This document shows, in pieces, positions 26,480-37,424 of a DNA stretch of 64,000 nt. Numbering within the stretch: the first letter of the stretch is position 1; each line of letters opens with the position of its first letter. The notes below the pieces were generated by a model. The model saw nothing but the letters and a program-made list of their open reading frames with translations. It did not search any database and had not been told where the DNA came from. This stretch comes from Bacteroidales bacterium (GTDB lineage Bacteria; Bacteroidota; Bacteroidia; Bacteroidales; Prolixibacteraceae), in NCBI GenBank assembly GCA_012729335.1, contig JAAYDJ010000037.1:62001-126000 (forward strand). Reading direction: 5' to 3'. A program made the translations under genes and the position numbers.

Positions 26480-27217
26480 TCAGATCAGCGGTGAGGAGTG
26501 GTGGTCTCCGGGAAGAGGTTTTTCCTGTCGGGGTTCTTCTCCTGTAAGTTGCAGAAAGGCGTTCCACAGCGGATCGTTGGGAGGGGCAGCTGTAATCACC
26601 ACCGGTTGCTTTCTCACCGGATGGATGAATTCCACTCTCCGGGCATGGAGGTGGATGCCTCCGTCGGGATTGGAACGCGGGAATCCGTACTTAAGGTCCC
26701 CTTTGATGTGGACGCCAATTTTTGCCAGCTGCGCCCTGATCTGGTGGTGACGTCCGGTCAGCAGCTCAATCTCCAGCAGGTGGTAGTGGTCGGAACTGGC
26801 CAGGGTCCGGTAGTTCAGGAGGGCGTGTTTGGCGTCAAAAGCCCTGAAGGTATGGGCGTAGGATTTGTTTTTATCGGGACTGCGGGAGATCCAGTGTTCC
26901 AGGGTTCCGGCAGGTGGTTCCGGGTGGTGGTCGACCACTGCCCAATAGATTTTGCGGATCTCCTCCCTGCTCTGGAACATCTTGTTGAAGCGGGCGAGGG
27001 TTTTAGAGGTGCGGGCCATCAGCACGATGCCGCTGGTGGGGCGGTCGATCCGGTGGGGCAGACCCAGGAAAACCTCCCCGGGTTTGTGGTATTTTTCCTT
27101 GAGGTAGGCTTTTACCTCATCCAGCAGGGGCGTATCACCCGTTTGGTCCACCATCACGATCTCCCCGCAGGCCTTGTTGACGGCTATAATGTGGTTATCT
27201 TCAAATATGATCTCCAT
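26480..27217 (-). CDS. RluA-family pseudouridine synthase
   Basis: About 245 residues without an S4 domain. The catalytic motif GLPHRIDRPTSGIVLMART contains the essential aspartate; later motifs TGRHHQIRAQLAKIG and FIHPV are typical. It isomerises uridine in rRNA or tRNA; the target is not deducible. A TAATTTTG -7 box at 27226-27233 (minus strand) supports the ATG at 27217 (MEIIFEDNHIIAVNK) over the longer frame. Confidence 0.88.
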   Translation of the reverse strand: MEIIFEDNHIIAVNKACGEIVMVDQTGDTPLLDEVKAYLKEKYHKPGEVFLGLPHRIDRPTSGIVLMARTSKTLARFNKMFQSREEIRKIYWAVVDHHPEPPAGTLEHWISRSPDKNKSYAHTFRAFDAKHALLNYRTLASSDHYHLLEIELLTGRHHQIRAQLAKIGVHIKGDLKYGFPRSNPDGGIHLHARRVEFIHPVRKQPVVITAAPPNDPLWNAFLQLTGEEPRQEKPLPGDHHSSPLI

Positions 27218-27493
27218 AATTACAGCAAAATTAAGATTTACTCCGGAAATCATGAAGCCATCGTGTGCGTTTGCACCCCCGGGAGGGTGTTTTTGCATTG
27301 CGGCCCAAGAGATCAGGGAGGAGTTGTGTGGGGCTATGCGGGGCTGTCGTTTTGGCAGAAATCGTGACATGCCGTTCGTCCCACCCCTGGGGTTTATGCC
27401 AGAATTGCCAGCAATCCCCTCTCACGGGCTATGGCATAATCATTGCTTGAAGGAGGTAGTTTTCAAAGCATAAACATTTAAATTCAAAATAGA

Positions 27494-29437
27494 ATGGGAA
27501 AAATTATTGGTATCGATTTGGGAACCACCAATTCATGTGTGGCCGTCATGGAGGGCAATGAGCCTGTGGTAATACCCAACAGTGAAGGGAAGCGGACCAC
27601 CCCCTCCATTGTGGCTTTTGTAGAGAACGGGGAGAGGAAGATCGGTGATCCGGCCAAACGCCAGGCCATCACCAACCCCCGGAAAACCGTATACTCTATC
27701 AAGCGGTTGATGGGGGAGACCTTTGACCGTTGCGAAAAGGAGATCAAGCGGGTGACCTATAATGTGGTCAGGGGTGACAACAATACGCCGCGTGTGCAAA
27801 TCGACGACCGGAAATATTCACCGCAGGAAATTTCGGCTATGGTTCTGCAGAAGATGAAAAAGACGGCCGAGGATTATCTGGGGCAGGAAGTGACCGAGGC
27901 GGTGATTACCGTGCCGGCCTATTTCAATGATTCGCAGCGCCAGGCTACCAAGGAGGCGGGTGAGATTGCCGGGCTGACGGTGCGCCGCATCATCAATGAG
28001 CCGACGGCGGCATCCCTGGCTTATGGCCTTGACAAGATGCACAAGGATATGAAGATTGCCGTGTTTGACCTGGGGGGTGGTACATTTGACATTTCCATCC
28101 TGGAGCTGGGCGACGGCGTCTTCGAGGTGAAGTCGACCGATGGGGATACCCATCTGGGGGGTGACGATTTTGACCAGACCATCATCGACTGGCTGGCTGC
28201 CGAATTCCAGAGCGAGGAAGGCGTTGACCTGCGGAAGGATCCCATGGCCCTGCAGCGCCTGAAGGAAGCGGCCGAAAAGGCCAAGATCGAGCTGTCGAGC
28301 ACGACGCAGTCGGAGATTAACCTGCCCTACATCATGCCGGTGAACGGGATTCCGAAGCACCTGGTGAAAACGCTGACCCGGGCCAAATTTGAGCAGCTTG
28401 CCGACCAACTGATCAATGCGACCATCGAGCCCTGCCGCAAGGCCCTGAAGAATGCAGGGATGAGTGCTTCCGACATCGACGAGGTGATCCTGGTGGGAGG
28501 TTCCACACGTATTCCCGCGGTGCAGCAGAAAGTGGAAGAATTCTTCGGCAAGAAACCTTCAAAGGGGGTGAACCCCGATGAGGTGGTGGCCGTGGGCGCT
28601 GCCATCCAGGGTGGTGTGCTGACCGGTGAGGTGAAGGATGTGCTCCTGCTTGATGTGACGCCTCTTTCGCTGGGGATTGAGACGATGGGAGGGGTAATGA
28701 CCCGGCTCATCGAATCCAATACGACGATTCCCACCAAGAAAACCGAGACTTTCACGACGGCTTCCGACAACCAGCCTTCGGTGGAGATTCACGTGCTGCA
28801 GGGAGAGCGGCCCATGGCTTCGGGCAACAAAACCATCGGCAGGTTCCATCTCGACGGTATTCCGCCGGCGCCGCGGGGAATACCCCAGATCGAGGTCACC
28901 TTTGACATCGACGCCAACGGGATTCTGCATGTGACGGCCCGTGACAAGGCGACCGGCAAGACCCAGTCGATCAGGATCGAAGCCTCATCGGGGCTCTCCG
29001 ATGCCGAGATCAAAAGGATGAAGGACGAGGCGGCCGCCAATGCCGAAGCCGACCGTCAGGCCAAGGAGCGGGTGGAGAAGATCAACCAGGCCGACAGTCT
29101 GATTTTCCAGACCGAGAAGCAGCTGAAGGAGTTTGGCGATAAGATTCCTGCCGACAAAAAGCAGCCCATAGAGGCGGCGCTGGCCAACCTGAAGGAAGCG
29201 CATAAGAACCAGGATCTGGGGGCCATTGATGCGGCCATGGCCGAGCTGAACAATGTGTTCCAGGCGGCTTCGCAGGAGATGTACAACGCCTCCGGAGCCC
29301 AGGGAGGACCCCAGGGTGGCTATGCCGGCGGCCCGCAGGGCGATTTCACCGGCGGCCAGTCACAGCAGGGACAAGGCAACAGCCAGTCCAAACCCGACGG
29401 CGAAGTGACCGACGTGGATTTTGAAGAAGTGAAGTAA
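27494..29437 (+). CDS. dnaK: Chaperone protein DnaK (Hsp70)
   Basis: 647 residues, full length. ATPase domain begins [20 protein letters not shown] and includes [13 protein letters not shown] and [11 protein letters not shown]; the linker [15 protein letters not shown] leads into the peptide-binding domain, and the C-terminal tail is Gly/Gln-rich ending in [11 protein letters not shown]. No dnaJ or grpE is adjacent. The 276 bp upstream contain no clear CIRCE element or full TTG/TAnnTTTG pair. Confidence 0.98.
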   Translation: MGKIIGIDLGTTNSCVAVMEGNEPVVIPNSEGKRTTPSIVAFVENGERKIGDPAKRQAITNPRKTVYSIKRLMGETFDRCEKEIKRVTYNVVRGDNNTPRVQIDDRKYSPQEISAMVLQKMKKTAEDYLGQEVTEAVITVPAYFNDSQRQATKEAGEIAGLTVRRIINEPTAASLAYGLDKMHKDMKIAVFDLGGGTFDISILELGDGVFEVKSTDGDTHLGGDDFDQTIIDWLAAEFQSEEGVDLRKDPMALQRLKEAAEKAKIELSSTTQSEINLPYIMPVNGIPKHLVKTLTRAKFEQLADQLINATIEPCRKALKNAGMSASDIDEVILVGGSTRIPAVQQKVEEFFGKKPSKGVNPDEVVAVGAAIQGGVLTGEVKDVLLLDVTPLSLGIETMGGVMTRLIESNTTIPTKKTETFTTASDNQPSVEIHVLQGERPMASGNKTIGRFHLDGIPPAPRGIPQIEVTFDIDANGILHVTARDKATGKTQSIRIEASSGLSDAEIKRMKDEAAANAEADRQAKERVEKINQADSLIFQTEKQLKEFGDKIPADKKQPIEAALANLKEAHKNQDLGAIDAAMAELNNVFQAASQEMYNASGAQGGPQGGYAGGPQGDFTGGQSQQGQGNSQSKPDGEVTDVDFEEVK

Positions 29438-29469
29438 ATGCCCGCGAAAAGCATTTGCTAAAAATATTA

Positions 29470-29502
29470 AAACCGCTGTATATGAATTTTATACAGCGGT
29501 TT
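29470..29502 (+). terminator. Terminator of dnaK
   Basis: Perfect 13-bp stem AAACCGCTGTATA (29470-29482) with TATACAGCGGTTT (29490-29502), loop of 7 nt, followed by a T run. It also marks the left edge of the AT-richer defence island. Confidence 0.93.
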
Positions 29503-29568
29503 TTTTTTGTTTGTAAAGGGCAGAAACCAACTCTTAAGATTACTTTTTTAGCCTGGCCGGACAACTAA

Positions 29569-29622
29569 ATATCACATTTCAGGCAATATAGATTGTTTAT
29601 TGCCGGTTATGTGATATATTTG
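29569..29622 (+). promoter_or_regulatory. Promoter embedded in a 49-bp dyad upstream of the AbiE-type operon
   Basis: TTG (29593-29595) and TATATTTG (29615-29622), 19 nt apart, give a perfect Bacteroidota promoter. A two-part dyad centred at 29593 covers it: outer arms ATATCACAT (29569-29577) and ATGTGATAT (29609-29617), inner arms GGCAATA (29582-29588) and TATTGCC (29598-29604), all sharing one axis. This is the expected form of an operator bound by the antitoxin. Confidence 0.75.
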
Positions 29623-29638
29623 TGTGTATACATTAAAG

Positions 29639-30358
29639 ATGATAACAACAAAGGACATATTAAATTTTGCCATTACCCGGAAACGCTTTACCCGGAAAGA
29701 ATTGACCGACTATTTAAAAAGTCAGGTCAAAGACGATTCACTAAGTTCCTTATCCGAACAACTGGACCGGCTTTTAAAATCCAATCATTTGGTTCGGTTA
29801 GAACGTGGCGTTTACAGCTTGTCCGGCGCTTCAAAAAATATTTTTATTCCGTTTCTTTCAAACGAACTCATGCAACTAAATCTGAGACTCAGAGCAAAGT
29901 TTCCGTTTGTCAATTATTGTGTGTGGAGCAGCCAATCCATTGCTCCTTACATGCATCACATTCCATTCCTGAATTACACCTATGTTGATGTGGACCGCGA
30001 TGTAACCGAAGCAGTTTTCGATTTACTGAACAGTGACAGCTTAGTTCGTGTTTTTTTGTGCCCAAGCCAGAATGATTTCAGCCGTTACATTTCGGGGAAC
30101 GAATCGGTGATAGTTCGTCCATTAATTTCCGAAGCGCCGTTACAGACCATACAAGGATTTAGTGCTCCTACCATTGAGAAGATTTTGGTAGATGTGGCCG
30201 GAGACCTGGAGTTTGATTTCCTGCAGGGCGCAGAAATTTCATATTTCTACCGGAATGTTGTACAGCGCCACAACATCAGTAAAAGCAAACTCCTGCGATA
30301 CGCAACCCGTCGTGGCCGACGCCTGCAAGTCGAACAATTGTACCTGAATTCATTATGA
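29639..30358 (+). CDS. AbiEi-like antitoxin (DUF6577-type) of a type IV toxin-antitoxin pair
   Basis: About 239 residues. The N-terminal winged-helix-like region (FTRKELTDYLKS, LSEQLDRLLKSNHLVRLERGVYSLSG) is the type found in AbiEi-family antitoxins, and the rest resembles the DUF6577 proteins paired with nucleotidyltransferase toxins. The ATG at 29639 lies about 10 nt after the predicted transcription start. It overlaps the toxin gene by ATGA. It likely neutralises the toxin indirectly and represses its own promoter. Confidence 0.75.
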   Translation: MITTKDILNFAITRKRFTRKELTDYLKSQVKDDSLSSLSEQLDRLLKSNHLVRLERGVYSLSGASKNIFIPFLSNELMQLNLRLRAKFPFVNYCVWSSQSIAPYMHHIPFLNYTYVDVDRDVTEAVFDLLNSDSLVRVFLCPSQNDFSRYISGNESVIVRPLISEAPLQTIQGFSAPTIEKILVDVAGDLEFDFLQGAEISYFYRNVVQRHNISKSKLLRYATRRGRRLQVEQLYLNSL

Positions 30359-31425
30359 TACACCCCGATAGCCGCAGCATAGAATGGATGCATAAAGTTG
30401 CTGCAGAAAACAATTTTAAAGACATCGCGCTAATTGAGAAAACCATTCGTGCCTTTTCATTGCTCGAATCGTTGGTTCGCTCGGGTTGCCCCTTTGTTTT
30501 CAAAGGAGGTACATCACTGATGTTACATCTCAATAGCGCCCGGAGGCTATCGATTGACATCGACATTATTTGTCCGCCCGGAACCGACATCGAACTATAT
30601 ATACATCAGTTTGCGCACGAATATGGCTTCGAAGAAGTGCAGCTCGTTGAACGCCAGAGCGCCCGAAATATACCCAAAAGCCACGCCAAGTATTTTTACC
30701 AGGTAAGTTATTATACCAACACGGATGTGGGAAATATTCTGCTTGACGTATTGTTCGAAGATGTGCATTACAGTAAGGTGGAGCAACTGCCCATTGTCAG
30801 CCGTTTTCTAAAAAACGAAGGAGAGCCATTTCTGGTAAATGTGCCGGGCAGTGCCGATTTATTGGGCGATAAACTCACAGCATTCGCACCTAATACTACC
30901 GGAATACCCTATTTCAAAGGCGAAAAGAACTGCTCCATGGAGATAATCAAGCAACTGTTTGATGTTGCTTCGCTGTTCGACATCACCAATGATTTGACGG
31001 TGGTTTCCGAAACCTTCCGCAAGTTTGCTGCCGTTGAACTAGGTTACCGTGGACTCGATCCCGAGAATATCCAACAGGTACTCGACGACATTTTTCAAAC
31101 TTCACTTTGCATCTGTATGCAGGGAACGGCCGATGCCGAGAATTTCAAATTATTACAGGATGGTATCCGGCGTATTCAGAGTTTTATCCACAGCGAAAAA
31201 TACAGGATTGAAAGCGCTACTGTGAATGCCTCAAAAGCAGCCTATTTGTCAACGCTAATGGCTAAAGGGATAGCAAAAGTAAATCATTTCGACCCTGATA
31301 ACATAGAATCCCTTCGCGATGCTACTATTCCGGAACCTTTACCCAACCGGTTGAACCGGCTAAAGCGTACCAATATTGAAGCATTTTTCTACTGGAATGA
31401 GATTGGAAGGCTGGCTGCAGGCTAA
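30355..31425 (+). CDS. AbiEii/AbiGii-family nucleotidyltransferase toxin
   Basis: 356 residues of the DUF1814/AbiEii family. The nucleotidyltransferase signature is FKGGTSLMLHLNSARRLSIDIDII, with the GG[T/S] motif and the D-x-D metal pair, and VPGSADLLGDKLTAFAP further on matches the conserved lysine region. Such toxins block growth during phage infection by modifying tRNA or a similar target. Coupled to the upstream antitoxin gene by a 4-nt overlap; about 80 bp separate it from hsdM. Confidence 0.85.
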   Translation: MIHPDSRSIEWMHKVAAENNFKDIALIEKTIRAFSLLESLVRSGCPFVFKGGTSLMLHLNSARRLSIDIDIICPPGTDIELYIHQFAHEYGFEEVQLVERQSARNIPKSHAKYFYQVSYYTNTDVGNILLDVLFEDVHYSKVEQLPIVSRFLKNEGEPFLVNVPGSADLLGDKLTAFAPNTTGIPYFKGEKNCSMEIIKQLFDVASLFDITNDLTVVSETFRKFAAVELGYRGLDPENIQQVLDDIFQTSLCICMQGTADAENFKLLQDGIRRIQSFIHSEKYRIESATVNASKAAYLSTLMAKGIAKVNHFDPDNIESLRDATIPEPLPNRLNRLKRTNIEAFFYWNEIGRLAAG

Positions 31426-31503
31426 ACTATGTTCAGTATTTAAAATTGAATTGTCAATAAGTATATATTATGATTATTTTTAGATCTGTTAAGTAACCCA
31501 ATA

Positions 31504-33081
31504 ATGGCTAAGAAGCAATATATAACCAAAGAACTGACGCTCGAACAGATACTCTGGAATTGCCGCGATATTTTGCGCGGAAAAGTTGAAAAAGCTGATA
31601 ACCGAAATGCGGTGCTCTCTCTATCGTTTCTGAAGTTTGCCGGAGATAAATTTCTCAACCGGAGAGATGAAATCATCGAAGAATTGAAAAAAGAGGACTT
31701 CGCTGAAGAAATGCTCATAGCACTTTCTGATAGTCCGGCAGCTTATACCAAAGTGAATGTGTTTTACCTGCAACAACATTGCCGTTAGTCATATATTGTC
31801 GAGAAGGCAGGCGATGCCACCATTGCCCATATTCTCGATACGGCCATGGCAGATATTGAAGCACAGAACCCACAACTGGCAGGAGCTTTGCCACAAAAGT
31901 TCTTTACTTCGCTACGCGTCGAAACCAAAACGCTCAAATCTTTGATTGACGAAATCAATAAAATCTCCTCCGAACGTTTTCAAGAAAAAGACTTAATAGG
32001 CCGGGTTTACGAATACTTCTTACAGGAGTTTTCCATTGACGAGCGAAAAGACAAAGGCGAATTTTACACGCCCAAATGTATTGTTGAACTGATTGCCGAA
32101 CTGCTAGAACCTTATCAGGGGAAAATTTACGACCCCTGTTGTGGTTCGGGCGGCATGTTTGTACAATCCATGAAATTTGTGGAAGCCCACGGAGGCAATA
32201 CCTCAAATATCAGCGTTTACGGGCAGGAAAGCACCCCGAGTACTTATCGGCTGGCCAAAATGAACCTTGCTATTAGAGGTATTTCGCACAATTTGGGAAA
32301 AGAAGCGGTAAGCACCTTCTCCAACGATCAGCACAAAGATTTGAAGGTCGATTTTATAATGGCAAATCCCCCCTTTAATCTGAAAAAGTGGCGCGGCGAG
32401 GATGAGTTGACCACCGATGTACGATGGAGCGGCTATGCTACGCCTCCGGTAAGCAATGCTAACTATGCCTGGATTTTACACATGCTTTCCAAACTCGATG
32501 TTACCGATGGGATTGCTGGTTTCCTGCTGGCAAACGGAGCATTGGGTGCTGATGCCGAAGAAATCAAAATAAGAAAACAACTCATTAAAAACGACAAAGT
32601 GGAAGCCATTATCGTACTTCCGCGCGAAATGTTTTACTCAACCGATATAAGTGTAACCCTCTGGATTCTGAACAACAACAAACGGGCAGGCATACGGAAT
32701 GGCCGCCAGTTGCGGAGCCGCGAACACGAAATTCTGTTTGTTGACCTCCGCACCTGGAACCAGAACATTTATGAGAAAAGCTACGTCTATTTCACACATG
32801 AACAGATCTTAGCGGTTAAAAAGATTTACAATGATTTTCAAGCAGTTGACCGCCCCGAAAAGTACGGGCAGCCAGAGTTGTACCGTGCTGTAAAACTCGA
32901 CGAAATCAAAAAGAAAAAATACTCGCTCGTGCCCAGCCAATATATCGAATTTATCGACCACGATTTGGAGATTGACCACGAAGCTGAAATGCAACGCATT
33001 CAGGCCGATTTAAAAGAGCTGATGAAACGTGAAAAGCTCAGTCAAACCCAACTGTTAAACGCCTTTATAAACCTCGGATAA
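31504..33081 (+). pseudogene. hsdM: Type I restriction-modification methyltransferase HsdM, interrupted by TAG
   Basis: One continuous frame of 525 sense codons with a single in-frame TAG at 31786-31788 (codon 95). The first 94 codons encode the HsdM N-terminal domain; the sequence reads FYLQQHCR-stop-SYIVEKAGDATIAH, where family members have R-W-S-Y, so TGG (Trp) appears changed to TAG. Downstream are motif I (IYDPCCGSGGMFVQS) and the catalytic NPPF (FIMANPPFNLKKW) of an N6-adenine methyltransferase. Translation could restart at ATG 31846, lacking the N-terminal domain. Confidence 0.85.
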
Positions 33082-33085
33082 GGGA

Positions 33086-34204
33086 TTGAATGAAGCATTG
33101 TTGGGGGAATTGATTGAACCTTGTTATGATAACAATAGTGGCGAATTGTATGGGTTGAGTTCTGTTAAAGGCATTTCTATTATGAAGTGCTTTATAGAAA
33201 CAAAAGCTAACATGGAAGGTGTTTCATTAAAACCTTACATCCTTGTAGAACCCAATAGTTTTGCTTATGTGCCAACTACCTCACGTAATGGAGGGAAAAT
33301 TACAATTGCCTTTAATCAAACACCAGAAACATTTATAGTTTCTTCTTCTTATCAAGTTTTTAAAGTAATAGATACAACTCGATTAATACCCGATTATCTG
33401 CATATCTGGTTACAGCGGGAAGAATTTGACCGCTATGCCCGTTTTAATTCATGGGGGAGTGCGCGAGAAGTCTTTTCATTTTCAGACATGTGCAACATAT
33501 CGTTAAAACTCCCTTCTCTCGAAATTCAGCAAAAAGCCGTTGATGCTTATAAAGCCCTTCAGACGAACCTGGCAGCCTACACCGATGGAATCGATGATTT
33601 AAAACTGACCTGTCAGGCGTATATCGAAAAATTGGCCAAAGAATTTCCGGCTGAGGAAATTGGCGAATACATTGAACCTTGTAGCGAAAATAACACTGCG
33701 GAGAAATATGGATTGGATGCCCTAAAAGGGATTTCAATCCAGAAATGCTTTATCGAAACTAAAGCAAATATGGAAAACGTTTCGTTGAAACCGTATGTTT
33801 TGGTAGAGCCTGATGCATTTGCTTTTGTTCCAACTACTTCAAGAAACGGAGAGAAAATAACGATTGCATTGAATCATAGTTCTGACACCTATATTGTTTC
33901 CTCCTCTTATGAAGTTTTTAAAGTCAAATATTTTGAACAATTAGTGCCAGAATACCTGTTTTTGTGGCTCAGTCGCCCAGAGTTTGACCGCTATGCACGT
34001 TACAACTCGTGGGGGAGTGCCCGTGAGGTTTTTTCTTATGCCGATATGTGCCAGGTGAAAATTCCGATTCCACCAAAAAAAATGCAGCAAAGTATTGTAG
34101 ATATATACCACGCTCAATACGAGCGTCAGAGAATTGCCGAAGAACTAAACCAAATACTGAAAGAAAGTTGCCCGGTGTTCATCCGGCAAAGCCTTTCGAA
34201 CTAA
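33086..34204 (+). CDS. hsdS: Type I restriction-modification specificity subunit HsdS with duplicated TRD
   Basis: 372 residues, apparently starting at a TTG 4 nt after the hsdM stop. It has two target-recognition domains (about residues 7-150 and 190-335) that are near copies: both carry KCFIETKANME, VPTTSRNG, IVSSSY, EFDRYAR and NSWGSAREVFS. Over one 66-residue stretch I count 52 identities. Each is followed by a helical spacer (IQQKAVDAYKALQTNLAAY; MQQSIVDIYHAQYERQRIA). As TRDs bind half-sites in opposite orientation, near-identical TRDs predict a palindromic bipartite target. Confidence 0.88.
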   Translation: MNEALLGELIEPCYDNNSGELYGLSSVKGISIMKCFIETKANMEGVSLKPYILVEPNSFAYVPTTSRNGGKITIAFNQTPETFIVSSSYQVFKVIDTTRLIPDYLHIWLQREEFDRYARFNSWGSAREVFSFSDMCNISLKLPSLEIQQKAVDAYKALQTNLAAYTDGIDDLKLTCQAYIEKLAKEFPAEEIGEYIEPCSENNTAEKYGLDALKGISIQKCFIETKANMENVSLKPYVLVEPDAFAFVPTTSRNGEKITIALNHSSDTYIVSSSYEVFKVKYFEQLVPEYLFLWLSRPEFDRYARYNSWGSAREVFSYADMCQVKIPIPPKKMQQSIVDIYHAQYERQRIAEELNQILKESCPVFIRQSLSN

Positions 34205-34222
34205 CCGAAACCCAAACCGCAT

Positions 34223-37200
34223 ATGAAAACCTTTAGCGAATCCGAGTTTGAGGATGCCTTTATTGAGCTTTTAACCCAGAACGGCTGGGATTACACCAAC
34301 GGCGAAACCATCCACCGCCGCCCTCAGGATGTATTGCTCGAAGATGATTTGCGCACCTATATAAATGCCCGGTACAAAAACGAGCATTTAACCGAAAAGG
34401 AGCTGCAAACCATCATCACTAGCGTGAAGTACGAAAACGAACCATCACTTTTTCAAACAAACCGCAACATCTTCAACCTCATTTGTTCTGGTTTTTATTT
34501 GCCGCGCGACAATGCCGATTTACCGAACCTGCTTATTACATACATTGATTTCGAACAACCCGAAAACAATGAGTTTCGCTGTGTAAACCAGTTTACGGTT
34601 GTCAACATCGCCGAGCGCCGTCCCGATATTTTATTGTTTATCAATGGCATTCCCATGCTGATTATCGAGTTGAAAAGTGCTATAAAGGAGGAAACCACCA
34701 TTGAAGATGCCTGGAAGCAAATACATTACCGCTACACACGCGATATCCCAATCTTGCTGCGGTACTGTTTTCTTTCTGTAATTTCCGATGGTGCCAATGC
34801 CCGCCTCGGTACCATTTTCACCCCTTACGAGTATTATTATGCCTGGAAGAAGGTGAATAACGAAGATCCTACCTCAACCGGTATTGGCGAAATAATTACA
34901 CTGGTTCGTGGCGCTTTGGCTGCTAAAAGGCTCCTCGAAATTATCCGCGACTATGTGTATTATCCCGACCCTTCGTTGTCGAAAGAAATGGAGATAGTTT
35001 GCCGCTACCCTCAGTTTTTTGCCACACGTCTGCTATTCGATAACATTCGCCGCCATTTAAAAACCGAAACATTGGTCAAGGCTTTAGATGTAGGTGAGGC
35101 CGATGGTAAAGGTGGAACCTATTTTGGTGCTACCGGTTGCGGGAAAACCTATACCATGTTGTTCTTATCCCGGCAACTCACTTTGCGCGACAACAATTCA
35201 TTCGGCAATCCTACCATTGTAGTCATAACCGATCGTGAGGATTTGGAAACACAAACCTCCAAACTGTTCTGTGCTTCAACCAAATACCTCAATGAAGACA
35301 GCGTTCGGGCTATTGAAAGCAGGCAGGACTTGAAAAATGAGTTGGGGAGCCGTCAGAGTGGCGGAGTTTTTATAACCACCATCCAGAAATTTTGTTCCGA
35401 AACCGGCTTACTTTCCAGCCGTTCAAATATCATTTGTATTTCTGACGAGGCGCACCGCTCGCAAATTAATACGGGCAGTAAACTCACCATATCGGATGAA
35501 AAAGGGGTTCAAACTTCATATGGTTTTGCCAAATACCTGCATGACTCCTTTCCAATGGCAACTTACGTTGGCTTTACCGGAACGCCAATAGACGAGACCA
35601 TCCATGTTTTTGGAGGAATTGTGGATACCTATACCATGAAACAATCATATGAAGATGGTATTACGGTGCCCATTGCCTATGAACCACGTTTGGCCAGGGT
35701 ATTGCTCAACGAACAGCAGGCGAAAGATATTGAAATGTATTATCGCCAGTGCGAAGAGGAAGGCTCAACCGAAGAGCAGGTCGAAAAGAGCAAGAATGCA
35801 ATGAGCCAGATGACCAAAATCCTGATGCATCCGGAACGCCTGCGAAAACTGGCTGCCGATATGGTTCAACACTACAAGAAGCTCTGTGCTGAAAAACCGA
35901 AGGTGGTGCAAAAAGCCATGATTGTTTGTGCCGACCGCACCATTGCTTACTTACTGCATAGTGAGATAAAAAAAATACGCCCGCAGTGGTTTGAAGCGAG
36001 GAGATGCCAGGATGAATCGCTTTTGACAAAAGAGCAACTGAATAAATTAATCCCTCTGCCGTTGGTCAACATCGTCGCTACACGCGATAAGGACGACCCA
36101 GAAGAAATGTACGACCTTTTAGGTGATAAAAAGTTCCGTTCCCTGCTGGATGACCAGTTCAAAAACGACAACTCCAATTTTAAAATAGCCATCGTGGTCG
36201 ATATGTGGAGCACTGGTTTTGATGTCCCTTCTCTTGCGGTTATGTACATCGACAAACCGTTGCAGCGCTACACTCATTCAGACTATTTCGCGTGTAAACC
36301 GGGTGTACCCGGGGAAAGATAGTGGATTGGTAGTCGATTACATTGGAATCAAAGAGAACATGATGAAAGCCATCAAGCAATATGGTGGTGAAGGTGGTGG
36401 TAGCATCGAGGACCTCGAAGCCACCCTGAAAATTACACGCAACCACATTGAACTGGCCGGAAACATGCTGCACGGTTTCGATGCCTCAGACTTCTTTAAA
36501 AACAAGAATGCCCTTGCCCGGCTTCATTGCCTCAACAGGGCGACCGAATTTGTTATGTCGGTTCAGGAAAACCAGTTACGGTACATGGACATTACCAAAC
36601 GACTGAAAGCATCTTATGAAATTTGTTTCCCTTCCGGCTTACTGACTGATGATGAAACGGAAAAGGCACAGTTCTATTTGGCTATCCGGTCAATAATCTA
36701 CAAGCATACGAAAGGTTATGCACCCGATGCCGAAACCATGAACCGGCATGTGGAAGAAATGGTGAAACAGGCCATCTCGTGCAATGGAGTGGAAAACATC
36801 GTAAATGCTTCCGAAGCCGAAAGTATTTTTAGTGAAGAATTCGAGAAAAAGTTGGATGATGTCAAAATGCCAATGACAAAATTCAACGCACTGTTAAAAC
36901 TGCTCAAAAAATCAATTAATGATTACCGTCGCAAGAATAGAACGCAGGCCAACCAATTTGATGAAATGTTGAAGAGGGTAGTGGAACGATACAATAACCG
37001 CGACAATCTGGTTTTCACCAATCAGGTAGTTGGCGATTTTGTCGATTCCCTTTCGGATGAATTGATGAATATCTTTACACAACTTGAAGACGATAAGAAG
37101 TCATTTGTGAAATTGGGTATTTCTTTCGAGGAAAAAGCGTTTTACGATATTCTGATTCGTGTTCGCGATACCCACGAATTTGACTACTCCGACGACAAAT

Positions 37201-37406
37201 GTATTGTGCTTGCCAAAGCTATTAAAGATTTGGTGGACGATAAAGCGGAATATGTCGACTGGTCAACCCGGAGCGACATTAAAGATTCCTTGCGATGGGA
37301 TTTAACCAAATTGCTCTACAAAAACGGCTACCCACCACAATGGGATGAAGAAGTATTTACTCAGGTATTGGAACAAGCGGAAAATTTTAAAAAATATTGT
37401 GACTAA
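34223..37406 (+). pseudogene. hsdR: Type I restriction endonuclease HsdR, frameshifted
   Basis: Together about 1,060 codons, the usual HsdR length. The first frame has the nuclease core (RPDILLFINGIPMLIIELKSA, D and ExK), Walker A GATGCGKT, DEAHRSQ and VGFTGTPID. At about 36272-36276, the sequence passes from YIDKPLQRYT into HSDYF and stops at 36322; the expected continuation LIQTISRVNRVYPGK is in another frame and runs to 37406. Restoring two bases (CACTC to CACTCTC) repairs it, so a TC unit seems lost. The break is in helicase motif VI, so the truncated protein should not translocate. Confidence 0.88.
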
Positions 37407-37424
37407 TTTCATTTGTAAACCAGA

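Noticed and set aside
27218-27493. Heat-shock operator (CIRCE) before dnaK
   Set aside because: I looked for the TTAGCACTC-N9-GAGTGCTAA pattern and did not find it.
31786-31788. Recoding of the hsdM stop as a non-standard amino acid
   Set aside because: The codon is TAG, so selenocysteine does not apply, and nothing suggests pyrrolysine use in this lineage. A Trp codon mutation is simpler.
36219-36322. Programmed frameshift in hsdR
   Set aside because: No slippery heptamer or stimulatory structure is seen; a lost TC unit explains the shift.
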